From Acidicapsa dinghuensis (lineage in GTDB: Bacteria > Acidobacteriota > Terriglobia > Terriglobales > Acidobacteriaceae): 64,000 nt of DNA. The stretch spans positions 868,001 through 932,000 of the forward strand of contig NZ_JAGSYH010000004.1 in the NCBI RefSeq assembly GCF_025685685.1, given 5' to 3'. Below, in pieces: positions 47,220 to 55,243 of this stretch. The stretch's first letter is position 1. Each line of letters opens with the position of its first letter. A program made the position numbers and the translations under genes. Below the pieces are notes generated by a model that saw only the letters and a program-made list of their open reading frames with translations, was not told the origin of the DNA and ran no database searches.

Positions 47220-48188
47220 CTACTTTGAATTCGGATGATCCGGTTCGAGAGGGTTTGGGGTTTTGTTGGAGGAATGAGCACTACTTAGCTTTTCGCAGAT
47301 GGCAAACTGCTGCTGCGCCTGCTCACGCATACCCTGCTTTCGATAGATCTGCCCGAGCTTGTAATGTAATGCCGAGGTTCCGGGTGCAAGCTCAATCGCT
47401 TTTTCAAGCTCCCTCTGAGCTTGCGGGAGATTTTTCAAAGAAGAGTAAGCATCTGCCAGCGTTTCATGCACTTTGGGATTATCGGGCGACAGCGATTCTG
47501 CCTCGGCCAGATAAGTGAGGGACTGGCGCATCGCCGGTTCGTCTGTATTCTCGGAGAGCAGCGTCCCTAGATTAAGGTATGGCTGCGCATCAGCCGGTGT
47601 AGCACCTTGCCACTCAATCGCCAACTGGAATGCGGCTTTGGCCTTGTCTAATTGGCCTAACTCTTTCCAGCACAAACCTAGATTATTTTCCGCCTCTATA
47701 TGCATTGGACGTAATTGCAACGATCTCTCGAAACTGGTCGCCGCAGCGCTGAAGTCATTTTCGTTGTATTTTGTGCGACCCAGCAAATACCAAGTCTCAG
47801 CATCATCCGGATTCTGCGTAATGACCTGAGAAAACCATTTATCTGCATCACTATAGGCGCCAAGCAGAACGTAATCAGATGCCACTATTTTGAACTCGCC
47901 TGCTCCTGGTCGCTGATACTTTGCACCTTCAGTAAACGCTGCAAGGGAATCTTTGGCGCGTTGTTCGCGGAAAAGAACATATCCGAGTAGAAAATAAGCT
48001 TCGGCGGAGGATGGGTTGTCTGCGATATATGAGTGAAGAGCATTTTCTGCATTGGCAAGCCGGCCTGTAGAGGCGTACTCACGCGCATTCGCAAGCTGAT
48101 CAGAGGACGATTGTGACCAAGCCCCCTGAGCCATTGCGAATATCAAAAGAATCACACACCTGTTCGAGCATTGATAAATCCGTCGCAT
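47220..48188 (-). CDS. Exported TPR-repeat protein
   Basis: This 322-residue protein starts with a signal peptide (VILLIFAMAQGAWSQ) and then consists of about seven TPR units (NPSSAEAYFLLGYVLFREQ, NPDDAETWYLLGRTKYNEN, RPMHIEAENNLGLCWKELG and so on). TPR superhelices bind partner proteins. It follows the stop of the multihaem cytochrome gene by 6 nt, so it belongs to a three-gene operon and probably works with it in the periplasm. No enzymatic residues are visible. Confidence 0.85.
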   Translation of the reverse strand: MRRIYQCSNRCVILLIFAMAQGAWSQSSSDQLANAREYASTGRLANAENALHSYIADNPSSAEAYFLLGYVLFREQRAKDSLAAFTEGAKYQRPGAGEFKIVASDYVLLGAYSDADKWFSQVITQNPDDAETWYLLGRTKYNENDFSAAATSFERSLQLRPMHIEAENNLGLCWKELGQLDKAKAAFQLAIEWQGATPADAQPYLNLGTLLSENTDEPAMRQSLTYLAEAESLSPDNPKVHETLADAYSSLKNLPQAQRELEKAIELAPGTSALHYKLGQIYRKQGMREQAQQQFAICEKLSSAHSSNKTPNPLEPDHPNSK

Positions 48189-48194
48189 TGCCGT

Positions 48195-49835
48195 CTACTT
48201 GATAGCCTCTCCACCACAGATTCCCGTAACAGGGTCGAGCTGCTTTTTCAGATATTCCTGTTGCGGGTTATAGCTGATTACAGTTTGCAACGTCTGTACT
48301 GCAGCCTGCTTGTCTCCTGCACTGCATTGCACTCTTGCCAGGTTCATTGCCAGACCGGGCACATCCGGATTGAGATCGAAGGCTCTTTGTAATAATTCTT
48401 CCGAATCCACAATTCTTCCCTGCCGTGCAAACAAAACCGCAAGATTAGAGAGCGCCGTTGAATCAACTGCGTCGAGTTGTAAGGCTCTCTCGAAACAGCG
48501 CTGGGCAACATCAAAATTCTTTCTTCCTGCGGCTAAATTACCAAGAGCATCTAAAGCTTCTTTGTCATTTTGAATCTGAGGTTCAAGTTGCCGCAACTGA
48601 TTCCATGCCGTGGTTTCAAATGACTGATCACCTTCCATAAGAGCTCGGTAATAAGCCATAGCCTGATCGCGCGCAGTGGCATCAGGAGAAAAAATGGCCT
48701 TCAGCGTCATGTTTCCCTTCAAAGCATGGTCGACATCTGAAGCCTCAGGCACCCGCAGAATGCGATGGTCTGTCCATGCAACGTGAGGAATGTTTTCTGC
48801 CGCTAGGCGCTGCATGTGACAACTGGTGCAATCCTGATTTTCGGGATGATGCGTAGAAACAAAGCCTGGCTGAGTGTGGCAGGAAAGGCATTTGCTGCGG
48901 TAGTATGCGATTTTCTCGCTTGCGGTTGGCGTGAAATGTGGATTGTGGCATGTCACACAAGACATTTTGTCGCCGCTCACTCTCTTACACGTACTTTCGC
49001 TTAACTGCTCGACTTCGCTAACTCCGCGGGTTGTCAGATTTTCCCCAACACGAACGTAGTACGTCAGATATTTCGAGATGGAGTCGCCGGGGCGATAATT
49101 AAGACCCGATTGCCCAGCGCGTTCAACAGTGACATCGCCTTCGAGATGACAGCTGATGCAAACGGAATCCCGCTGCTCGGCCGCAAGTTTAACTGGATTG
49201 ACGATAGCTGCCTTGCCTTGTGTCTCCACATGTCTTTGTGGATCACCATGGCACTCTTCGCAAGTAATGCCCGTATGCAGAAAAGGCAGATTACTGTATC
49301 GATTGAAAGTGCCAGCGTCACTTGCCTGAACCGCACTCATGTGGCAGCGAAGACATTTTGCCTCCATCGGGAGGGCCGGAGGCATGTATGCAATCTGCCC
49401 GTAGCCGGGTTTCATATCGTACGCATTATTACGGGCATACCAAGCCACCGGGGATTCAAACAGGTATTTACCCTTCAGATAAAGATATGTAACCCCCAGA
49501 TGCCCGGAGCCAAGAAAATAATCCAATTGAACAGTAGTCTTTAGATCTGGAGTAGATGGCTTGTAAAAACTGAGCTCGACCTTTCCGTCCTCGGCCCCAA
49601 CGACGTACTTCATACCCGATGGCGCATGAATAAAGGACGTCGTCTTTAGGTTCTCTGCCGCGCTACCACTGGCATTCGCCATCGGGGTTTTCAAGTAGCT
49701 GTCATAAATTTCTCGATGGCAGGATGCGCACTTCGCATCGGCTTCATGCACAGACGTTGCCTTTGGCGGCTCGCTGTGTGAGGCCGCGCACAATAAAGAC
49801 AGCAGCGCAGGAATGATTACATGACGCAGATACAT
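48195..49835 (-). CDS. Seven-haem c-type cytochrome with C-terminal TPR domain
   Basis: The protein (546 residues) has a signal peptide (IIPALLSLLCAASHS) and seven CxxCH haem-binding sites: CASCH, CLRCH, CEECH, CISCH, CVTCH, CLSCH, CTSCH, all in the first 350 residues. The last 190 residues form TPR repeats (NDKEALDALGNLAAGRKN, QLDAVDSTALSNLAVLFARQG). It is preceded by a TPR gene with a 4-nt gap and followed by another after 6 nt. Multihaem-TPR proteins of this sort are common in Acidobacteria but without assigned electron partners. It could carry electrons between a periplasmic donor and an outer-membrane acceptor; that is inference. Confidence 0.9.
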   Translation of the reverse strand: MYLRHVIIPALLSLLCAASHSEPPKATSVHEADAKCASCHREIYDSYLKTPMANASGSAAENLKTTSFIHAPSGMKYVVGAEDGKVELSFYKPSTPDLKTTVQLDYFLGSGHLGVTYLYLKGKYLFESPVAWYARNNAYDMKPGYGQIAYMPPALPMEAKCLRCHMSAVQASDAGTFNRYSNLPFLHTGITCEECHGDPQRHVETQGKAAIVNPVKLAAEQRDSVCISCHLEGDVTVERAGQSGLNYRPGDSISKYLTYYVRVGENLTTRGVSEVEQLSESTCKRVSGDKMSCVTCHNPHFTPTASEKIAYYRSKCLSCHTQPGFVSTHHPENQDCTSCHMQRLAAENIPHVAWTDHRILRVPEASDVDHALKGNMTLKAIFSPDATARDQAMAYYRALMEGDQSFETTAWNQLRQLEPQIQNDKEALDALGNLAAGRKNFDVAQRCFERALQLDAVDSTALSNLAVLFARQGRIVDSEELLQRAFDLNPDVPGLAMNLARVQCSAGDKQAAVQTLQTVISYNPQQEYLKKQLDPVTGICGGEAIK

Positions 49836-49839
49836 GTGT

Positions 49840-51030
49840 TTATTTAGACGTGCTCTTGATGCTGTTTGCCTCTTGCGCCTGCGTGGCCACCGTAGCGCGC
49901 GCCTCGCGATCGAGCGCCCCGTAAGTTTTCATCTCTGCTAGAGCTTCTGCACTCTTGCCTTGCGCGCGATAGACAGCGGCAAGAAGAAAATGAATTGATG
50001 GCTCGTTAGGGCTATCTTTCTCGGCCATCAGCAGATCAGGAAGCGCCTCGGGCTGTCTGCCGAGGCGGACCAGCGCGCGGGCACGATCTACGCGAGCCTG
50101 CATGAGCGCAGGACAACGCTCGACAGCTTTATTCGCTTCATTAAGGGCATCATCGTTCGAGCCATTTCCCTCAAGAATCGCATCGGCCAATTTCCAATGT
50201 GCCATGCAATTGTTCGGATCGTTTGTGATCTCAGCTCGGAATTCGCCTTGCGCCGACTCCCATTTACTCATATTCCAGAAGGCATCACCCATGTGCATGT
50301 GGGTACCCGGTTGATTTGGCGCAAGATCGATTGCCTTCTTATATTCAACCAGCGCGAGATCGTAGTTGTGCATGCTTTCGTCAATCTCACCTGTGATTTC
50401 ATGCGCTACGACTGAGTCCGGATCTATCTCATTGATCTTTTTGAGTGCGTTTTCCGACAGCTGTAGATACGCTTTGCCGAGCAGATACCACGCCTCTTGA
50501 TTCTTGGGATTGCGAGCCAGAAAGCTGTTCAGATACGAAGTAGCCTCATCGAGCTTCTTTTCGTTGATGAAAGCATGTACCAGCAGCATCTCAACCTGGT
50601 CATCATCGGGCTTCGCCTTGAGAGCTTTAATGAGAAGCGGCTCGGCCTTTCCATCTTCACCCATCTGAAAATAGCTCATGCCGAGCATTGCCGAAGCCGA
50701 TGGCATGTTGGGGTTCAACTCCAGGCCGCGTCTAAGCGTCTCAGCAGCGTGGGTATAGTCATGCTCATTGAAGTACAGCATTCCGAGATTGTTATAACCA
50801 GCAGCCAGATGCGGCGCCAGCTTCAGCATGGCTTTGTATTTCTCTATCGCAGTCGTATCGTCGCCACGCTGTTGCGCCTGTTTTGCCTGTGCGTAGAGTT
50901 GCTGTACCTCAGGAGTAACTTCATCTTCACCCTGAGCAGCCAGACGCGTTGACGTGAAAATCATCAGAAAACACGCAGTCAGGAACGACAGCAATCGATA
51001 GAGCGATCCTCGTGCCCAGTACCTCTTCAT
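49840..51030 (-). CDS. Exported TPR-repeat protein, first gene of the cytochrome operon
   Basis: This 396-residue protein has a signal peptide (FLTACFLMIFTSTRLAAQ) and about eight TPR units (APHLAAGYNNLGMLYFNEHD, NPNMPSASAMLGMSYFQMGE, APNQPGTHMHMGDAFWNMSK). It starts the operon that continues with the seven-haem cytochrome after 4 nt. A perfect TATAAT ends 8 nt before the ATG and no ribosome site is present, suggesting leaderless mRNA. It may scaffold the cytochrome or the nearby ASPIC-UnbV proteins. Confidence 0.88.
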   Translation of the reverse strand: MKRYWARGSLYRLLSFLTACFLMIFTSTRLAAQGEDEVTPEVQQLYAQAKQAQQRGDDTTAIEKYKAMLKLAPHLAAGYNNLGMLYFNEHDYTHAAETLRRGLELNPNMPSASAMLGMSYFQMGEDGKAEPLLIKALKAKPDDDQVEMLLVHAFINEKKLDEATSYLNSFLARNPKNQEAWYLLGKAYLQLSENALKKINEIDPDSVVAHEITGEIDESMHNYDLALVEYKKAIDLAPNQPGTHMHMGDAFWNMSKWESAQGEFRAEITNDPNNCMAHWKLADAILEGNGSNDDALNEANKAVERCPALMQARVDRARALVRLGRQPEALPDLLMAEKDSPNEPSIHFLLAAVYRAQGKSAEALAEMKTYGALDREARATVATQAQEANSIKSTSK

Positions 51031-51038
51031 AGCTTGCC

Positions 51039-51044
51039 ATTATA
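51039..51044 (-). promoter_or_regulatory. -10 element of the TPR/cytochrome operon, probably leaderless
   Basis: TATAAT on the minus strand ends 8 nt before the ATG at 51030. A start 6-7 nt after the -10 leaves an untranslated leader of only about 1-2 nt. There is no purine-rich ribosome site in the gap and no consensus -35 at 17 nt. Confidence 0.5.
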
Positions 51045-51129
51045 GTAGATTCGTAAATTTCAGGACCCGACCTTTCGCGCGACGTCACCGCCTTTCAGGC
51101 GGAAAACTTGAGATCCCCAAAGACAAGAA

Positions 51130-51155
51130 ACCGGACTGCCTTGCGGCAGTCCGGT
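51130..51155 (-). terminator. Terminator of the second TonB receptor
   Basis: ACCGGACTGCC and GGCAGTCCGGT form an 11-bp stem with a 4-nt loop. Read on the minus strand it is followed by TTTCTTGTCTTT. It starts about 50 nt past the receptor stop at 51207. Confidence 0.85.
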
Positions 51156-51206
51156 ATGGAAGGAGACAGCATGCGTCACGAATGTGACGTAATTGCTTTC
51201 GGTTGC

Positions 51207-54200
51207 TTAGAACTGCAACTCGAGTTTGACTTGACCCTGACGGTTGCTGAGGCCTGAACCCGTGGACGTGTCCTGGGTGAAGGTGCCGTCGCTTGCGTTA
51301 GTGTCCGGTCCGCCGAATTGCGTGCGGTTGAATGCGTTGAAGTAGTCTACCTGGAGGATCGCCTGCACCTTCTCTCCAATGTAGAAATGCTTTCTGGCAT
51401 TGAAGGCTTCCTGTCGTAATGGCGCTCCTCTAAGTCCAGAGTAGTTTCTAACCGCATTGCCGATCACATATTGGGTTGCCGTAGTACTAAAGGCAGCCGA
51501 GTTAAACATCGATGGCCCAGTACCCTGACCACCCTGCTTGGTGAAGTAATCCCGCACTCTGTCATAGGAAGCGATTTGCACACCTACACCGGGGTTGCGG
51601 TTCGGACGATTGAAGCCGTTCGGGAAGGGTGTACCGCTTTCACCAACCCCGAAAGGAGTACCCGACTCATAGTCGAGAACCCAACCGACCTGCCAGCCGC
51701 CCACGACATTGCCCAGTTTGTGATTGTTGACGAACTTCTTGCCAGGACCGATCGGCAGTTCGTAAGTTCCGCTGATCTTCACGGTGTTCGTCTCGTCGTT
51801 GTTGTCGATCGTATACTCTACGCCCTGGTTGTACTTGTTTATGCCACCATTGGCAAAGCTAGAGAAGCCGCTGTTTGCGTTGGCCATCAGCCGTGACAGG
51901 GTATAGCCAGCGAGGAAGGAAAGACCGTTGGAGAAGCGCTTATCCACTTCGATCTGCGCTGAGTTGTAGAAGTCAGTACCCTTCGCTTCAAAGTTGTTGA
52001 AGATGTAGTTGTACTGCGGGTAAGGTACCAGCGACTGGGCTACCGAAGACGAGTTGCCGAAGTCGTTGTAGAAGTTGGTGTACGGCATGGAGAAGCCATC
52101 CGCGGCCGCACAACCGGAGGGATTGAGAATCGGATCGTAAGGACCGAAGTTATCCGACAGCACCGAAGTTCCCGGGTTGCAACTGCTCTGGACATTTCCG
52201 TATTGCGCATCAAAAGCAGGGTCCATCTGATCGATGCGGTTCAACTGGCTAGGCAGATGGATAACGCGGTTGCCAACCCAGGCTGCGGTGAGCAGCATGT
52301 TGTATGGCAGTTCACGCTGAAGGTTGATGTTCCACTGTTGGCTGTAGGGGGCGTAACCGTCATTCTTGCTGAACGCTTCGATCTGGTTACCTCCGCCGAT
52401 GCCCGGACCGAAAGTCACCGGGGTGGTTGGCGTAATTTGGTTCGCTGTAATATCCCAAGATCCGGGGTTAGAAACCCAGGTGCTAGAGCTGGCTCTGTGG
52501 AACTGACCAACGAGCAGATTGCCGTCGTTGACTGCAACCTTGTTCGTGCCGTACTCGTAAGCGCCGCCGTTCAGGAAGGCAATGGCAAAGCCGCCCTGGA
52601 GAACGGTCTTGTCATTCAGCTTATAGGCCAGACCGAAGCGCGGACCGAAGTGTCCCCAGTGAATATCGGCGCGATTGAAGCCTGCACAGCCGGTACAGTC
52701 TCCGAATTTGCTTGCCGATCCAGCAATGGGACCGTTAGGTCCAATAGCTGAAGGATCTGTTCCTGGATTGTCCTGATTGAAGAAGACAATCTGGTTGTGA
52801 TTCTCCGTAAAGGGTACCTGAATATCCCAACGAACACCGATGTTGACGGTGAGTTTTGGCGATAATTTGATGTCGTCCATGACATACGGAGAAATGTCGA
52901 AGTTACGCAGCCTCTCTTCCAGAGAATTGGACCGGTCTGCTTCGTCCGGAAGTCCTAGCAGGAAGCTGGCAAAGGAGCTGCCATAGTTGTTGAAGTTGGG
53001 ATCGGCGATATTTTCGATCGACGTTGTTCTTTGGCTGAAAGCGTAGTGTCCGCCCTCGGTCTGCTCTTCGTTATCGTCCTGATACGAGCGGCGAGCCTCA
53101 CCGCCGATGTTGAAGGTGTTGCGGCCCTTGGTCCAAAGCCAGTTGTTCACGGCTGCAAGGCCCAGTTTGCGGTTGACCGAACCTGAGTTCGAGCCGCCTG
53201 TACCGAAGGAAGTCGTTGCATGCTGGCCATCAAAGGTGATGCTGGGCATGATGTCTTCCTGCTGCACGCCGTAGAACACGGCCACAGGAGCGAACTTATT
53301 GACGTTGAACTGGTTGTTGATTTCACCAATCCAGCCAGCGCCAGCGGTCATCACGAGGTGAGGCGTGATGGTGTTGCTGTAGTTCAGCAAGAAAACAGTG
53401 CCGACGTTCGGGTAATATCGCAGGCTCTCCAGCGGATTGACTGGGTTCCCGAATGGCTGCACGATAGGGGCGTTGTCAAAGCCGTAATTGTGGAACGTGT
53501 TGCGCCACTCCGAGTAGTGCAGGCTCTGGGTTGGAGTGAGCGTCTGGTCTACCGTGAAACCCCAGATGTGCTGGATTTGCGGAGAGATGAAAGGTACAAA
53601 GTTCTTGTTGTTGGTCTGTCCACCAACTCCCGTGCCCGAATTGTCGGGATCGGGAATGTATTGAAGCAGAGAAGCAGCGATGGGGCTGATGCGATCTGGG
53701 CAGATGACGTTGAGTACGCCGTTGCACTGAAATTGCTTGCCAGTCGTTGGGTCATAAATGGGGACAACGATCTGGTCACCCGCTTTATTAGTTCCCAAGT
53801 AATTGGAGAAGTCACCGGTTTTCTCTGCCACAGTCGGCACGGTGCCGTTCGTAAGATTTTCGGTGTTCTGTTTGTACCACTCCTGGCTGTAATAGCCGAA
53901 GGTCTTGTTGCGGCCATCGTACAGGTGAGGAATGCGAATGGGACCGCCAACCGAGAAGCCATAGTTGTTTTCGTGGTCAACAGGCGCCTTGTCATCGACG
54001 TTGGCTGAGTTAAAGTTTGGACCATTGAAGAAGCCAACCGAGTCAAAGAAGCTGTTACGGTTGATTTCAAACGCGTTGCCGTGGTACTGGTTTGTACCCG
54101 ATTTCATCTGATACGTCAGCGCGCCTTGCCCCAGGCCAAACTGCGCCGAGAATGTGGTGCGCTCAACGCGGAACTCCTGCACGAAGTCGTACGGCGGATC

Positions 54201-54872
54201 GTAGTTGGTGGTATAACCTTCAGTCTCCGATTGCGGGACCGGGATGCCGTTGTAGACAATTTCTTCTTCAAAGTCGGCGCCGCCGCTAACGCGGTGGGAG
54301 AACGTGCTGCCCGTCACGCCGGGGGCCAGGAACTGCAAAGAATCGATCTGGCGGCCGCGCCCTGAAACCTCAGAAGGCAACGCTTCGACGACCACAGGCT
54401 CGATGGTGCTGCCCAATTCAGGCTGAGTGGTGTTCAGCGCGATTTGATCGGCTGTGACCTGTACAGTCTCGGTAGTGGCGCCTGTCGATAGAGTGAAGTC
54501 GACAGTGCCTTCTCGGCTAACTTCGAGCGTCACATCGCTCTTCACTGCCTTTTTAAATCCAGGCGCGTCCACGCTTATCTTGTACTTGCCAGGATTAAGG
54601 CCTCTGAACGAATACGTGCCGGCGCTTTCCGTCACGGTATGAGCAGTCACCGAAGTTGATTCATCGGTGATGGTTACGCTGGCGCCCGAGATAACGGCAC
54701 CACTGCTGTCAGTGACTGTACCGGTTACGCCCGAGCTGGCCTGCGCGGAGGCGGTCCGCGGAGCCATCAGAGCTAGAAAACCGAAAGCTACTGCGAGTGC
54801 GAATGCCGCCCATGTTTGTGGGCTGGGCAGACGTCGTCGCTGGCGCTCCTTGGGTATGGGAATGTGTCTCAC
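51207..54872 (-). CDS. Second Oar-type TonB-dependent receptor
   Basis: The GTG at 54872 has AAGGAG about 5 nt upstream and is preferred over the ATG at 54887; the product has 1221 residues. A signal peptide (FGFLALMAPRTASAQ) is followed by a carboxypeptidase-regulatory-like domain (GTVTDSSGAVISGASVTITD), the plug region and the long barrel ending VKLELQF with an aromatic C-terminus. It is a distant paralogue of the receptor at 28982 with the same order of domains. A perfect TTGACA promoter and a doubled LacI operator lie upstream, tying it to the GH38 mannosidase regulon. No SusD-like partner is present. Confidence 0.9.
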   Translation of the reverse strand: MRHIPIPKERQRRRLPSPQTWAAFALAVAFGFLALMAPRTASAQASSGVTGTVTDSSGAVISGASVTITDESTSVTAHTVTESAGTYSFRGLNPGKYKISVDAPGFKKAVKSDVTLEVSREGTVDFTLSTGATTETVQVTADQIALNTTQPELGSTIEPVVVEALPSEVSGRGRQIDSLQFLAPGVTGSTFSHRVSGGADFEEEIVYNGIPVPQSETEGYTTNYDPPYDFVQEFRVERTTFSAQFGLGQGALTYQMKSGTNQYHGNAFEINRNSFFDSVGFFNGPNFNSANVDDKAPVDHENNYGFSVGGPIRIPHLYDGRNKTFGYYSQEWYKQNTENLTNGTVPTVAEKTGDFSNYLGTNKAGDQIVVPIYDPTTGKQFQCNGVLNVICPDRISPIAASLLQYIPDPDNSGTGVGGQTNNKNFVPFISPQIQHIWGFTVDQTLTPTQSLHYSEWRNTFHNYGFDNAPIVQPFGNPVNPLESLRYYPNVGTVFLLNYSNTITPHLVMTAGAGWIGEINNQFNVNKFAPVAVFYGVQQEDIMPSITFDGQHATTSFGTGGSNSGSVNRKLGLAAVNNWLWTKGRNTFNIGGEARRSYQDDNEEQTEGGHYAFSQRTTSIENIADPNFNNYGSSFASFLLGLPDEADRSNSLEERLRNFDISPYVMDDIKLSPKLTVNIGVRWDIQVPFTENHNQIVFFNQDNPGTDPSAIGPNGPIAGSASKFGDCTGCAGFNRADIHWGHFGPRFGLAYKLNDKTVLQGGFAIAFLNGGAYEYGTNKVAVNDGNLLVGQFHRASSSTWVSNPGSWDITANQITPTTPVTFGPGIGGGNQIEAFSKNDGYAPYSQQWNINLQRELPYNMLLTAAWVGNRVIHLPSQLNRIDQMDPAFDAQYGNVQSSCNPGTSVLSDNFGPYDPILNPSGCAAADGFSMPYTNFYNDFGNSSSVAQSLVPYPQYNYIFNNFEAKGTDFYNSAQIEVDKRFSNGLSFLAGYTLSRLMANANSGFSSFANGGINKYNQGVEYTIDNNDETNTVKISGTYELPIGPGKKFVNNHKLGNVVGGWQVGWVLDYESGTPFGVGESGTPFPNGFNRPNRNPGVGVQIASYDRVRDYFTKQGGQGTGPSMFNSAAFSTTATQYVIGNAVRNYSGLRGAPLRQEAFNARKHFYIGEKVQAILQVDYFNAFNRTQFGGPDTNASDGTFTQDTSTGSGLSNRQGQVKLELQF

Positions 54873-54961
54873 TGGATCTCCTTGCATACATCTCAGTTCT
54901 GGTTCAAACGTGGATGGGAACACGGGCAACGACTGCTCAAATACCTATCACGCTCGCTGCT

Positions 54962-55008
54962 CCGCAGTGGAATCGATACCATTCATGGTGGTACCGATTC
55001 CACTGCGG
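54962..55008 (-). promoter_or_regulatory. Paired LacI operators in a large inverted repeat
   Basis: TGGAATCGATACCA (54968-54981) and TGGTACCGATTCCA (54989-55002) are two copies of the 14-bp operator in inverted order, centres 21 bp apart. Their outer flanks also pair (CCGCAG and CTGCGG), so the whole 47-bp element is an inverted repeat with about 20-bp arms carrying a single mismatch. It begins 1 nt after the -10, covering the transcription start. Confidence 0.85.
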
Positions 55009-55009
55009 A

Positions 55010-55039
55010 ACTATACTTGCCCCAAAAATCGACTGTCAA
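55010..55039 (-). promoter_or_regulatory. Promoter of the second TonB receptor
   Basis: On the minus strand TTGACA (55039-55034) and TATAGT (55015-55010) are 18 nt apart. The expected start is near 55003, at the edge of the operator pair. The leader to the GTG would be about 130 nt. Confidence 0.75.
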
Positions 55040-55243
55040 GGAATTTTTATAATCAAGAACCACCAATCGCAAGAAGGTTGCCTGAGCCTAAAAAAAAGAC
55101 AAGGAGCGCCTTTTGACGCGTGCATTTACTTACTGCAAGTATAAGATTATAAATAACATATATCCAGATCCCCTGAAGCTACAAGAAGTTGGATTCTCTT
55201 AGTTTTTTTCTACAAAAAAGCGAAAGCAAGAGAAGCAAGAAAA

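Larger units (their letters stand above)
54873..55243. other. Regulatory intergenic region upstream of the second TonB receptor
   Basis: This 371-nt gap holds the promoter and operator pair at 54968-55039 and, beyond, an A+T-rich stretch of about 200 nt with tracts such as AAAAAAGAC and TTTTTTTCTA near the end of the ASPIC-UnbV gene. No frame in it is convincing. Confidence 0.6.

Noticed and set aside
53220..54008. Plus-strand open frame of 262 codons
   Set aside because: It is antisense to the second TonB receptor and follows that gene's codon periodicity.
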